A stretch of 64,000 nt of DNA from Myxococcales bacterium (GTDB lineage: Bacteria; Myxococcota; Myxococcia; Myxococcales; JAJYLH01), in NCBI GenBank assembly GCA_021787845.1, contig JAJYLH010000001.1, forward strand, positions 353,139 through 417,138. The letters run 5' to 3'. Positions 7,984 through 17,321 of the stretch are shown here, one piece after another. The stretch's first letter is position 1. Each line of letters opens with the position of its first letter. The notes beneath the pieces were generated by a model, which was given only the letters and a program-made list of their open reading frames with translations, had not been told where the DNA came from and did not search any database. The translations under genes were made by a program, and so were the position numbers.

Positions 7984-9246
7984 GTGGCCAAGGTCGTGAT
8001 GAGCACCCGCGTCAAGCGGGAGCCGTTGCACGCCGCGCGCCGGCAGCACGCCGACGTCCTGGTGCTGGGCCATTCGCTGGAAGCGGCCATCGCGGCGACG
8101 CGCCTGGTCAAGGACGGCTGGACCGTGCTCTGGCCCGGCGCGCCGGCGTCCAACGAGCGGCTCGACGCGTCGCCGGTACCGGTCGCGCCCGGCCTTGCGC
8201 CCGCGCTCGCGCGCGTGCCGCACCTCGCGAAGACCCTGGTCGAGCTCGGCGTCGACGTCGAGGCGAAGCGGCTCTGGCGACCGGTAACGGTGCAGCTTCT
8301 CGGGACCGGTCGCCGTGCCGACGTCCCCACCGCGCCGCTCTCCGCGCTGACCGATTCCGCGACGGCGATCGAAGGTCTTTCGGAAGAGCCACTGCGCTTG
8401 GGATATCTGGGCCGGCGCCGCGCGCGCGCCCGTCGCGCGCAGCAGGCGGCCGTGAAAGCGCCGGGCGGCGTCGCGGGCGAGGTCGTGGAAGCGGTGGACC
8501 GGGTGCTCGGCACCCGCTCCGACGACTGGGGTCCCGCAGTGACCATCGCGTCGGCGCCGCACGACGTCCAGGGGGGGGCGGCAGGGCTCGCGTCCCTCTT
8601 CCACAAACGTTTTTCCGAGCTCGGCGGGTGGTCGCACGGGGGCGGCCTCGAGCAGCCCATCGAGCACCTGAAGGTCGGCTGGCGCCGGGTCGGGTGCACG
8701 CTCGTCGGCGGCAGCACGCATTCCGCGCGTCTCGTGATCGTCGGGCTCGACGCGGCCGAGGCCGAACAGACGCTGCCGAAGAAGGACCGGGCGCTGGCGC
8801 CTAGAATCGTGCTCGCGGCGGAGCCGCTCTGCCGTTTGTCGTTCGTGGTGCGTACGCGCGGCCTTCCCGCGCCGCTGGGACCGGTCGCCTTCATCGACGG
8901 AGAAATCCTCGTCGAGCGCCGCCCGCTCGAGGCCGGCCGGGAAGCGGTCGGCGTCTACTTCCGGTCGCCGCCGGGGTCGATGGCGGCGGACGCCGACCGG
9001 GTCTTGGACCGGGTGCGGGAGGTGCTCCCGTTCTTCGAGCGGCACGTCGCCGCTCGCTCGGGGCCGGCGGTGGTGCCGGGGTACGAGAGGGTTGCCGCCG
9101 ACCGGCGGCTCCGCCCCCGATGGAGAGCGCTCCAGGCGAGGCTGCCGATGCTCGACGCGTCGGGCCTGGACGGAGCTTCCCGCCTGGGGGAGGCCGTCGC
9201 CGCCCGGGCGAAAGCGCTCGCCCGCCGGCGCGATCCACTGAAATGA
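7984..9246 (+). CDS. putative Rossmann-fold (FAD/NAD-binding-like) protein
   Basis: This 420-aa protein is not confidently recognised. Near the N-terminus (about 22-50) it has a hydrophobic strand, turn and helix like an FAD/NAD-binding start (ADVLVLGHSLEAAIAATRL), but the GxGxxG glycines are not kept. A middle segment (GGAAGLASLFHKRFSELGG) and later strands recall amine-oxidase/phytoene-desaturase folds, so it may be a degenerate flavoprotein-like protein. There is no signal peptide. GTG 7984 has ggag about 9 bases upstream; ATG 7999 is an alternative. It directly follows purN (3-base gap), so it is probably cotranscribed, although no purine role can be inferred. Confidence 0.6.
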   Translation: MAKVVMSTRVKREPLHAARRQHADVLVLGHSLEAAIAATRLVKDGWTVLWPGAPASNERLDASPVPVAPGLAPALARVPHLAKTLVELGVDVEAKRLWRPVTVQLLGTGRRADVPTAPLSALTDSATAIEGLSEEPLRLGYLGRRRARARRAQQAAVKAPGGVAGEVVEAVDRVLGTRSDDWGPAVTIASAPHDVQGGAAGLASLFHKRFSELGGWSHGGGLEQPIEHLKVGWRRVGCTLVGGSTHSARLVIVGLDAAEAEQTLPKKDRALAPRIVLAAEPLCRLSFVVRTRGLPAPLGPVAFIDGEILVERRPLEAGREAVGVYFRSPPGSMAADADRVLDRVREVLPFFERHVAARSGPAVVPGYERVAADRRLRPRWRALQARLPMLDASGLDGASRLGEAVAARAKALARRRDPLK

Positions 9247-9280
9247 AAGCCTGGGCCCCGGTCGCCTGAGGCGGACGCTC

Positions 9281-9310
9281 TTGACGAAGCGGCAGCGGTG
9301 CCTCTATAAG
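9281..9310 (+). promoter_or_regulatory. sigma-70-type promoter of tRNA-Phe
   Basis: TTGACG (9281-9286) and TATAAG (9305-9310) are separated by 18 bases, and the expected start lies about 12 bases before the mature tRNA end. This is the best housekeeping promoter in the window. Confidence 0.65.
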
Positions 9311-9328
9311 CCCGGCCGCTTTCCCGAC

Positions 9329-9404
<76 letters not shown>

Positions 9405-9405
9405 C

Positions 9406-9450
9406 AAAGGCCGGATCTCCCTGCGCGATGGGATGTCCGGCCTTTCCTTT
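9406..9450 (+). terminator. intrinsic terminator after tRNA-Phe
   Basis: A perfect 10-base stem AAAGGCCGGA (9406-9415) / TCCGGCCTTT (9436-9445) starts one base after the CCA end and is followed by a T-rich cctttg. The A/T-rich stem base makes it usable in both directions, so it may also end the cyclase transcript from the minus strand. Confidence 0.75.
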
Positions 9451-9518
9451 GTCGGGTTCATCCGGCGGAGGTCGCTCCCGAGGGCTGAGGCGGTCTCGTC
9501 CAGGGCTTGCGGTGCCGC

Positions 9519-11213
9519 TCAGGCGGCGGTGGCGGACGCGTCCTCGCGCAGGCGCACCAGGCGGTAGACCCGCACCTGTTGCTCGCGTCCCTTCACCTTG
9601 ACCGCGCCCAAGGGCTCGACCTCCACCTGCGCTTCCACCTGGCGATAGAGGTCCTCCGACACCACGACGTCGGTGTGCAGCTCCTTGGTCGCGCTCTCCA
9701 GCCGGGAGGCGACGTTCACGGTGTCGCCGATGACCGTGTATTCCATCCGCATCTCGTGCCCCATGTTCCCGGCGACCACCATCCCGGAATGCAGGCCGAT
9801 GCCGCTCTTGATCTCCGGGAGCCCTTGCGCCCGGAAGCCCTCGTTGATCCGCCGCAGCCGCTCCCGCATGCCCAGCGCCGCGCGCACCGCGTGCAGCGGG
9901 TCGAGCGGGCTCGGGACCGGGGGACCGAAGACGGCCATGATTGCGTCGCCCATGAACTTGTCGACGACGCCGTCGTTCTGCAGCACGCTCTCCACCATCC
10001 CGGAGAAGTAGACGTTCAAGAAGTCGAGGAGCGCCTTGGGCTCCATCCTCTCGCTGATGGTGGTGAACGCGCGGATGTCGCTGAAGAGCACGGTCGCGGG
10101 CACGAGCTCGCCGCCGAGCTCGACCTCGCCCTTCATCAGGTGCTCGGCGACCTGCCGGGTGACGTAGCGCCCGAACGTGTCCTTGATGCGGTCGCGTTCC
10201 TTGAGCCCCTGCACCATCGCGTTGAAGTCGGCGGAGAGGCGGCCGAGCTCGTCCTTGGATTTCGGGAGCGCAACCGTCATGTAGCTGCCCTGCCGGACAG
10301 CATCGCTCGCGCGCGACAGTTCCCGGACCGACCGGCCGATGCGTCCGGCGTAGGCGAGGGCGAGCGCGACCACCAGCGCCAGCACCGCGCCGACGAGCCC
10401 CACCGCTTGGGCGAGGTCCGCGCGCGCGTCGGCGACGAGCGCGGTGACGTCGCGGGACGCGGTGACTTCCACGTCTTCGCCAGCGCTCTCGAGCGCGACC
10501 GGGTGGAAGGTCTTGGTGGCGAAGAGCTGCCCTGCTGACCGGCGCAGAACGACCCCGAAGTCGTCGTCGCGCAACGCGGGGTCGGGGTCGTCCGGGCAGG
10601 CGGCGATGCGCTGCCCGTTCAGCCATAGCGCCATGTGGGTGCCGCTGCGCCGCTCGAAGTAGTCCATCAAGTGCGTGCTCACCGGCGTCAGGAGCGCCAG
10701 GGAGCCGGCGGCGCTCCCGTTCTGCAGGACCGGAATCGCGGTCACCAGCGCGTAGGCGGACCCGTCGGCGCCCGGCAGGGCGATGAGTCCGGTGACCGGC
10801 CGCGCAGAGACGAGCGCTGGCAATGGCGTCCCTTCCGCGGTGGCGAGGGGGTGCCGGACCTTCGCGCCGTCCGCCTCGGCGACCACGGCTCCGGTGCGGT
10901 CGGCCGCGAGGGCGATGCGGTACTGGTAAGCGCTGACGAGGAGCTTGACCGCTGCCGAGACCTTCGCGTGGTCGCGGGTGGCGAGCGCCTGCGAGAACCC
11001 GGTCGCCTGCGCGACGAGCTCGAGCGCGAGCTGCCCCGCGCGCTCGTCCTGCTCGAGCTGGGCGTCGAACTGTTGGTTCGAGTCGTCGACCTTCTGCTCC
11101 GCCTGGTCCAGGAGCTCGTCGCGCGTCTCGTAGGCCTGCAGGATCACTCCGGCGAGGGTCGGCACGAGGCACGCGAGAACCAGGAGCACGAGCTTCGCGC
11201 GCACGGTTCGCAT
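9519..11213 (-). CDS. membrane class III adenylate cyclase with HAMP domain
   Basis: This is a 564-aa adenylate cyclase. Residues about 5-30 form an N-terminal membrane anchor. An extracytoplasmic sensor region of roughly 230 aa (Cache-like by layout) follows, then a second membrane segment (VGLVGAVLALVVALALAY), a HAMP linker and a class III catalytic domain. The two metal aspartates (LFSDIRAF, MGDAIMAVFG), the adenine-specifying Lys (VDKFMGD) and Asp (IGDTVNVASR), and the transition-state Asn and Arg are all present, so active cAMP synthesis is expected. I preferred ATG 11213 over an upstream in-frame TTG. The divergent neighbour encodes an outer-membrane protein; a palindrome lies between them. 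Confidence 0.92.
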   Translation of the reverse strand: MRTVRAKLVLLVLACLVPTLAGVILQAYETRDELLDQAEQKVDDSNQQFDAQLEQDERAGQLALELVAQATGFSQALATRDHAKVSAAVKLLVSAYQYRIALAADRTGAVVAEADGAKVRHPLATAEGTPLPALVSARPVTGLIALPGADGSAYALVTAIPVLQNGSAAGSLALLTPVSTHLMDYFERRSGTHMALWLNGQRIAACPDDPDPALRDDDFGVVLRRSAGQLFATKTFHPVALESAGEDVEVTASRDVTALVADARADLAQAVGLVGAVLALVVALALAYAGRIGRSVRELSRASDAVRQGSYMTVALPKSKDELGRLSADFNAMVQGLKERDRIKDTFGRYVTRQVAEHLMKGEVELGGELVPATVLFSDIRAFTTISERMEPKALLDFLNVYFSGMVESVLQNDGVVDKFMGDAIMAVFGPPVPSPLDPLHAVRAALGMRERLRRINEGFRAQGLPEIKSGIGLHSGMVVAGNMGHEMRMEYTVIGDTVNVASRLESATKELHTDVVVSEDLYRQVEAQVEVEPLGAVKVKGREQQVRVYRLVRLREDASATAA

Positions 11214-11286
11214 GGTGTCTCGAGACGCTAGCAAAGCCCCGGTGCGTTCCGAAAGGCGGGCTGGGTGGCGCCCGTCGCCTGAGCCC

Positions 11287-11301
11287 GTCGTGCAACACGA
11301 C
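11287..11301. promoter_or_regulatory. candidate operator palindrome
   Basis: A perfect palindrome GTCGTG-CAA-CACGAC, flanked by ccc/aggg, lies in the 204-base divergent gap between the adenylate cyclase and the beta-barrel protein genes. Its size and symmetry suit a dimeric repressor site, but no regulator is identified. Confidence 0.35.
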
Positions 11302-11417
11302 AGGGACTGGCCACATTAGCCGTGTACCCGTCGTCGAGTCGTCTCGCCGGCCGATTGCCGGGGGGCCGGGCGGGTTTTTCCGAGGCGGGCTCTCTCAAGG
11401 CGCCCGCGGGAGGCGAC

Positions 11418-12161
11418 ATGCGGAGCTGGATGGCGTTGGGCGCGGTGCTGCTCCTCGCGGGGACGGCGCGCGCGACCTCGTTCGACCCGGCGCGGTGCCG
11501 GCCGGGGGAGAGCCTGGCCCATTGCAAGGCGCGGCTCGGGGTGAGCGAAGACACCAGCAGCGAATCCGGAGGGCTGAACGGCGCGGCAAAGACGAGCAAG
11601 CACGCGGTCACCGGTACGGCGCGAGCGGCCGAGCGGCAGGCCAAGAGCGCCGGCGGAGCGATCGGCGGGGCGGCGGCGTCGTTCAGCGAAGGGATGGGGG
11701 AGCTGCCGACCGGACCGGTCTCGAACACCGCGACCATCGACGCGGCGGGTCTCTTCGACGGCAACGGCATCAACGTCCAGTTCGTGCATTCGATCAGCCG
11801 GAAGATCTCCGGCGTCCTCGGCGCGAACTACTCGCGAGCGCGAGCGATCAGCGGATCGATCACCGCGCTGGGCGCGGAGGTGGGCATCGACTACTTCCTC
11901 ATCGGCCAGTACAACGAGGGGCTGCGGCTGGGCGCTCGGGGGGTCGGCTCCATCGGCTGGGACGGCACCGGCAACTCGGCGGGGTTTGGCGATGTCGGCG
12001 TCGGTCCGGAGCTCGGCTACAACTACATCGCGAGCAACGGGATGACCGCCGGGGTCGCGGCGGGGGTCGACTTCCGCCTCGGCGCGCGGCTCGGGGGGAA
12101 CACCACCGGTGAAGCCGACGTGCACCCCTACGGGAAGGTGAACCTCGGCTACTCCTGGTGA
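11418..12161 (+). CDS. secreted outer-membrane beta-barrel-like protein
   Basis: This 247-aa protein has a Sec signal peptide (MRSWMALGAVLLLAGTARA) and cleavage near residue 19. A clear GGGAGG before ATG 11418 fixes the start. Residues about 25-100 form a Ser/Ala/Gly-rich, low-complexity region with two Cys. From about residue 105 onward there are alternating amphipathic beta strands rich in Gly, Tyr and Asn (GINVQFVHSI, SGVLGANYSRA, GAEVGIDYFL, GPELGYNYIA), ending in Tyr-Ser-Trp, typical of an 8-stranded outer-membrane barrel. The function is unknown. Confidence 0.75.
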   Translation: MRSWMALGAVLLLAGTARATSFDPARCRPGESLAHCKARLGVSEDTSSESGGLNGAAKTSKHAVTGTARAAERQAKSAGGAIGGAAASFSEGMGELPTGPVSNTATIDAAGLFDGNGINVQFVHSISRKISGVLGANYSRARAISGSITALGAEVGIDYFLIGQYNEGLRLGARGVGSIGWDGTGNSAGFGDVGVGPELGYNYIASNGMTAGVAAGVDFRLGARLGGNTTGEADVHPYGKVNLGYSW

Positions 12162-12523
12162 GGCGAGCGGTTGCGGCGCTGCCTTACGGGGGCCCTCCAG
12201 AGGACCGGAGGGCCTCCGGCGCGCGAGAGTGGTTGCGTCGGCCGAGCCAGCCGCGAGGGGGGAGCGCCTTGTTTCGCGGTCGGACCGATCGGTCGGATCG
12301 GAAGTCCGCGTGCTCGTCCTCTGCTTCCCACCACGGTCCTGTCGAGAATCGGTGCGGCGGGCGGCAGGGCTGCGCGGCTCGACGCCTCCGGGGCCCCGCG
12401 GACGAGTGGGGGCCATTCGGCGCCAGGCGCGAATCCGCTTGAGTTCCCGCGCGGATGTGGCAGGGTGCGGCCTTCTTTTCGGGAGAGGCGTTCGGTTCGC
12501 CGCTCTCCCGAAGCGAGGAGTCC
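12162..12523. other. intergenic region before the aminopeptidase gene
   Basis: This 362-base stretch has no supported gene. It holds repeat copy 2 (12278-12301) and an inverted-repeat-like stretch near 12185-12230 (ggccctccagaggaccggagggcc). The aminopeptidase ribosome-binding site (gaggag, 12515-12520) is at its end. Confidence 0.5.
12278..12301. repeat. GATCGGTC-family dispersed repeat, copy 2
   Basis: A short copy consisting mainly of the core GGACCGATCGGTCGGATCGG, in the gap between two genes on the same strand. Confidence 0.65.
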
Positions 12524-15058
12524 ATGGGCGACAAGAACTTCCGCCTCCCGACCTGGGTGCGTCCGGAGCGCTACGACTTCACGGTGGTTCCCGACCTGGC
12601 CGCCAAGACCTTCCGCGCGGAAGGCACCATCGTGCTCGTCCTCGACCGCCCGGCAGGAGCGGTCACGATGCACGGCGTCCACCTCGAAATCTTGTGGGCG
12701 CGCGTCGACGAGGCGAACGACGCGACGGTGACGAGCGACGCGGAGAGCCAGACGCTTTCGTTCGCGTTCGCGCGCGAGCTGTCCGCCGGCCGGCACGACC
12801 TCGCGGTCGAGTACACCGGCAAGCTGCACGACGACCTGCGCGGGTTCTATCTCGCGGGCGGCGTCGGGGTGACGCAGTTCGAAGCGGCGGACGCGCGGCG
12901 GGTGTTCCCCTGTTTCGACGAGCCGTCGTTCAAGGCGGTGTGGGCGCTCGCGCTCGAGGGCGACGAGCAGCTCGCGATGATCTCCAATGGCGAGATCGAA
13001 TCGGTCGAGCCGCTCGAGGGCGGGAAGAAGCGGGTGCTCTTCCGCGAGACGCCGAAGATGAGCTCCTACCTGGTGGCGCTGGTGATGGGCGACCTCGCCG
13101 CCAGCCAGTCGCGGATCAACCGGTGGATCTCGATTCGCACCTGGGCGGTACGGCAAAAGGTCGGCTTGACCGCTTTCGCTCAGGAGTGCGCCGCGAACGC
13201 GCTCGAGCGGCTGGAGGACTACTTCGACCGCAAGTACGCGTTCGGCAAGCTGGACCAGGTCGGCATCCCCGACTTCGAAGCGGGCGCGATGGAGAACGCG
13301 GGCTGCATCACCTTCCGCGAGGTGGCGCTCCTGCTCGACGAAAAGACCGCGCCGCTGTCGATGCAGAAGCGCGTCGCCGAGGTGGTCACCCACGAGCTGT
13401 CGCACCAGTGGTTCGGGAACCTCGTCACCATGAAGTGGTGGGACGACCTCTGGCTGAACGAGGCCTTCGCGACCTGGATGTCCTACAAAATCGTCGACGA
13501 CTGGAAGCCCGAATGGCGGATGTGGGACGACTTCGAGCTGGGCAAGGCGAGCGCGCTCTACCTCGACTCGCTCGCCTCGACGCACCCCATTCGCGCCGAG
13601 GTGCACAACGTCGACGAGGCGACCGAGAACTTCGACGCCATCACCTACGAGAAGGGCGGCGCGATGCTCCGGATGCTGGAAGGCTTTCTCGGCGAGGAGG
13701 CTTTCCGCGACGGCATCCGCGATTACATCCGCGAGCACGCCTTTGAGAACGCGGCGGCGGACGACCTCTGGCACGCGCTCGGGCGCGCGAGCGACCAGCC
13801 CATCGCCGAGGTCGCGAACGGGTGGATCCGCCAGAGCGGCTACCCGGTGGTGACGGTCGGCCGGGAGCCGCCCTTCCTCCGCCTGACCCAGGAGCAGTTC
13901 TTCTCCAGTCCAGAAGCGTTCCAGCAGGGCTCGGACCAGACGTGGCTCGTCCCGGTGGTGCTGAAGTGGGCGGACGACGACGGCCTCCACGAGACGCGGC
14001 ACCTCCTGCGACAGAAGAGCGAGACGATCGACCTTCACGAGCGCGGCGAGCTGAAGTTCGTCTTCGCGAACAGCAGCGGCGCTGGCTTCTACCGGGTGCG
14101 CTACCCCTCCCACGAGCTCGACCGGCTCGCGGCGAACGTGGGGCTCCTCGAGCCGGTGGAGAAGGTGGCACTGCTCGCGGACGGGTGGGCGCTCTTCCGG
14201 GCGGGCGCGGCGCCGCTCGAGCCGGTGCTGGACCTCATCGAGGCGCTCGCCGAGGACAGCGACTACACCGTGCTGGGCGAGATCGTCGCTCGCCTGGACG
14301 CGCTGGACCGGCGGGTCCTGGCCCAGTCCGACCGGCCGAAGTTCCGCGCGTTCGTCCAGCGCCTGTTCGGACCGCAGCTCGCGCAAGTGGGCTACGACGC
14401 GAAGGCGGACGAGGACGATGCGACCAAGCTGCGCCGCTCCCAGACCCTGAGAGCGCTCTCGCTCATCGCGCGCGATCCGGAGACCGAGAAGCAGGTCGTC
14501 GCCCGCTTGGAGAAGGTCTTCGCGGGCGACGCGTCGGCGCTCGACCCGAACCTGCTCGACCTGGCGTGCATGGCGGCAGCGCACCTGGGAGGCGTGGCGG
14601 AGTTCGACCGCTTCACCCGTCGGGCGGTGAGCGAGACCGACCCGGCCTCCAAGCGGCGCGCGATTCAGGCGCTGGCGTCGTTCGAGGACCCGCAACTCTT
14701 CCTCAAGGCGGCGAACCTCTTGTTGAGCGACGTCATCGCGATGCAGGACGCGGCCGTCTACCTGGGCGCGCTGCTCTCGAACCGGGTGGCCCAGCCGGCC
14801 TCGTGGAAGTGGCTCCAGGAGCGCTGGGCCGAGGTGCGCGAGAAGTCCCAGGCGCCGATGCTGACGAGGCGCGTCGTCGAGGCGATGGGCGAGCTCGTCG
14901 ATTTCCGCCGGGAGGTGGAGGCGTTCTTCGACGCGCACGCCGAGTCGCTCGCCGCGGCGCCGCAAGCGATGAAGCAGACCAAGGAGCGCCTGCGCCTCGA
15001 CGAGGACGTGAAGACGCGCGCCCAGCCTGCGTTGTCGGCGTGGCTCCAGAGCAAGTAG
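12524..15058 (+). CDS. M1 family zinc aminopeptidase
   Basis: This 844-aa gluzincin removes N-terminal residues from peptides. It has an N-terminal beta domain (1-200), the GAMEN exopeptidase motif (EAGAMENAGCITF), and the zinc site HELSH (His290, Glu291, His294) with the third ligand Glu313 (WLNEAFATW). A long alpha-helical ERAP1_C-like domain fills the C-terminal half. There is no signal peptide, so it is probably cytosolic. ATG 12524 follows gaggag by 3 bases; the frame is open upstream but the extension is not family-like. Confidence 0.93.
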   Translation: MGDKNFRLPTWVRPERYDFTVVPDLAAKTFRAEGTIVLVLDRPAGAVTMHGVHLEILWARVDEANDATVTSDAESQTLSFAFARELSAGRHDLAVEYTGKLHDDLRGFYLAGGVGVTQFEAADARRVFPCFDEPSFKAVWALALEGDEQLAMISNGEIESVEPLEGGKKRVLFRETPKMSSYLVALVMGDLAASQSRINRWISIRTWAVRQKVGLTAFAQECAANALERLEDYFDRKYAFGKLDQVGIPDFEAGAMENAGCITFREVALLLDEKTAPLSMQKRVAEVVTHELSHQWFGNLVTMKWWDDLWLNEAFATWMSYKIVDDWKPEWRMWDDFELGKASALYLDSLASTHPIRAEVHNVDEATENFDAITYEKGGAMLRMLEGFLGEEAFRDGIRDYIREHAFENAAADDLWHALGRASDQPIAEVANGWIRQSGYPVVTVGREPPFLRLTQEQFFSSPEAFQQGSDQTWLVPVVLKWADDDGLHETRHLLRQKSETIDLHERGELKFVFANSSGAGFYRVRYPSHELDRLAANVGLLEPVEKVALLADGWALFRAGAAPLEPVLDLIEALAEDSDYTVLGEIVARLDALDRRVLAQSDRPKFRAFVQRLFGPQLAQVGYDAKADEDDATKLRRSQTLRALSLIARDPETEKQVVARLEKVFAGDASALDPNLLDLACMAAAHLGGVAEFDRFTRRAVSETDPASKRRAIQALASFEDPQLFLKAANLLLSDVIAMQDAAVYLGALLSNRVAQPASWKWLQERWAEVREKSQAPMLTRRVVEAMGELVDFRREVEAFFDAHAESLAAAPQAMKQTKERLRLDEDVKTRAQPALSAWLQSK

Positions 15059-15136
15059 AGCGTAAGCGCTACTGGAGCCCTAAACCGGTCCTGGTATCCT
15101 GCGGGCGTCGCCCTCGAGTGGGCGCTCGGGATAGCG

Positions 15137-17179
15137 CTACGAATCCTCTTCGGCGGGCAGGTCCGCGAGGAGCGTCTTCATCCGCGCGAAGAAATCGTGG
15201 CCGCGTTGCATCGCCTCCTCCTCGCGCGGGCCGCGGGGGACGGAGAGGTCGACGGCCTCGAGGTGCTCGCCGGGGATGTCCGTCAAAAACCGGCTCGGCG
15301 TGCGTTCCTTCGAGCGCCCGTGCTTGAAGCGGGTCGCCGCGCGGGTCAGGTAGAGCCGTTCGCGGGCCCGGGTGATGCCGACGTAGGCGAGCCGTCGCTC
15401 CTCTTCCGGGTCGGCGATTTCGCCCTGCATCCCGGAATGCGGGAGCAGGTCCTCCTCGACGCCGCAGAGGAAGACGACCGGCCATTCGAGGCCTTTGGCG
15501 GAGTGCAGGGTCATCAGCGTCACCGCGTCGCTCGCGCTCTGGCCCGGCTCCTCGTCGCGGCTGTCGAGCGAGACCCGGGCCAGGTAGCCGGCGACGCCTG
15601 CGCCCGGATGCTGTTCTTCGTAGCGCTCGACGCCGTGCAAGAGACCTTCCAGGTTCTCGACTTTGCGACTGGCGGCGCGGGCGCTCTCGACGTTCTTCTT
15701 GCACTCGCTCCACAGGTCGACTTCGCGGCACAGCTCGCGCGCGGCGTGGCTCCAGCCGTTCGTCTCGACCAGCCTCTGATAGCGTTCGATGAGCTCGACG
15801 AACCGCGCGATGCTCTCCAGCGACGCCGGCGCGAGGTCGGGCGCCTCGGCGGCGTGCTTCATCACGCTGAAGAGATGCAGCCCCCGCTCTCTCGCGCGCG
15901 CGTGGAGCTTCTCCATCGTCGCGTCGCCGATGCCCCGCGCCGGCGTGTTGACGATCCGCGCCAGCGACACGTCGTCCTGCACGTTGTGACAGAGGCGGAA
16001 GTAGGCGACGGCGTCCTTGACCTCCTTGCGATCGAAGAACTTCAAGCCCCCATGGGTGTCGAAGGCCAGCGAGCTCGCGTGGAGCGCCTCTTCCAGCGGC
16101 CGCGCCTGGGTATTGGTGCGATAGAGTATCGCGAAATCCGAGAGCTTGCGCTTCTCGTCGTAGTGGAGGCGGACGACTTCGTCGGCGATGAACTTGGCTT
16201 CGTCCTCTTCGGTCGGCGCGGCGACGGTACTGATCTTCTCGCCGTCGCCCCGGTCGGTCCACAGCTTCTTCGCCTTGCGCGAAGGGTTCTTCGCGATGAT
16301 CGCGTTGGCGGCGGAGAGGATGTGCCCGGTCGAACGGTAGTTCTGCTCGAGTCTGATTTCCTTGACGCGACGGAACTGTTTTTCGAACCGGAGGATGTGC
16401 TCGACCTCGGCTCCGCGCCAGCCGTAGATGGACTGGTCGTCGTCGCCGACCGCGCAGACGTTCTGCGCCTCGCCGCCGAGGAGCTTGACCAGACGGAACT
16501 GCGCCGCGTTCGTGTCTTGGTATTCGTCGATGAGAAGATAGCGGTATTGCCACCGGTGTTCTTCGAGCACCTGGGGAAACTGTTGCCAGATCTTCGCCGG
16601 CAGCGTGATCAGATCGTCGAAATCGACGCCGGCCATGGCGAAGAGCGCCCGCTGGTAACGGTCGTGGACGTCGCGCGCCATCTCCTCGTAGGCCTCGTCG
16701 CCGCCGGCCGCGCTCTTCAGAGCTCCCCCATTCATCTTCGCTCGCGAGATCAGAGCTATCAACCGGCGCACGTCGAACCGGCGGTCGGCGTCGTTCGCCT
16801 CCTTGAGACATCGCTTGACGAGCGAGACCTGATCGGACGCGTCGACGATGGCAAAGCGTCGCGGGTAGCCGAGGCGGTGCAATTCACGCTTCAACAAGGA
16901 AAGCCCGAACGCATGGAAGGTGGAGACCGTCAGCCCCTTGGCGCGCCGCTCGCCGACGAGCGACGTGACGCGTTCGGCCATCTCCGCGGCCGCTTTGTTG
17001 GTAAAGGTCACCGCCAGAATGTTCTTAGCGGAGACGCCTTTGTCCAGAAGGTGCGCGACGCGATAGGTGATGACGCGCGTCTTGCCCGAGCCGGCGCCGG
17101 CCAGCACCAGGACCGGCCCTTCGGTGGCGAGCACCGCTTCGCGTTGAGGCGGGTTCAGCGAGGAGAGGTCGACCGACAT
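15137..17179 (-). CDS. UvrD/Rep/PcrA-family DNA helicase
   Basis: This is a 680-aa superfamily 1A helicase translocating 3' to 5'. All motifs are present: Walker A GAGSGKT (28-34), motif Ia (AVTFTNKAAAEM), Walker B DEYQDTN, motif III (GDDDQSIYGWRGA), motif IV (QNYRSTG), motif V (TLHSAKGLEW) and motif VI (YVGITRARE). It fits Rep/UvrD/PcrA roles in replication restart or repair; I cannot decide which. It converges with the aminopeptidase gene, with a 78-base gap. Confidence 0.93.
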   Translation of the reverse strand: MSVDLSSLNPPQREAVLATEGPVLVLAGAGSGKTRVITYRVAHLLDKGVSAKNILAVTFTNKAAAEMAERVTSLVGERRAKGLTVSTFHAFGLSLLKRELHRLGYPRRFAIVDASDQVSLVKRCLKEANDADRRFDVRRLIALISRAKMNGGALKSAAGGDEAYEEMARDVHDRYQRALFAMAGVDFDDLITLPAKIWQQFPQVLEEHRWQYRYLLIDEYQDTNAAQFRLVKLLGGEAQNVCAVGDDDQSIYGWRGAEVEHILRFEKQFRRVKEIRLEQNYRSTGHILSAANAIIAKNPSRKAKKLWTDRGDGEKISTVAAPTEEDEAKFIADEVVRLHYDEKRKLSDFAILYRTNTQARPLEEALHASSLAFDTHGGLKFFDRKEVKDAVAYFRLCHNVQDDVSLARIVNTPARGIGDATMEKLHARARERGLHLFSVMKHAAEAPDLAPASLESIARFVELIERYQRLVETNGWSHAARELCREVDLWSECKKNVESARAASRKVENLEGLLHGVERYEEQHPGAGVAGYLARVSLDSRDEEPGQSASDAVTLMTLHSAKGLEWPVVFLCGVEEDLLPHSGMQGEIADPEEERRLAYVGITRARERLYLTRAATRFKHGRSKERTPSRFLTDIPGEHLEAVDLSVPRGPREEEAMQRGHDFFARMKTLLADLPAEEDS

Positions 17180-17321
17180 CGGCGGGGCGGATGATGCCCA
17201 AGGCGGCCCCGGGGCGCAAGACGCCGCTGCCCGCCCGTGAGCTCGCGGATAATCGAACGATGGGGCTCTAAAGGAATAGCAAATCGCGGCTGGCGCGCGT
17301 TCGGCTCGCGCGCGGCGAGGC

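Noticed and set aside
12162..12523. Short open frames in the gap before the aminopeptidase gene
   Set aside because: They coincide with the GATCGGTC repeat and translate into DRSDR-like noise, without ribosome-binding sites.
12149..14965. A 938-aa minus-strand frame opposite the aminopeptidase
   Set aside because: It is a mirror of the M1 aminopeptidase codon bias, with no family motif.
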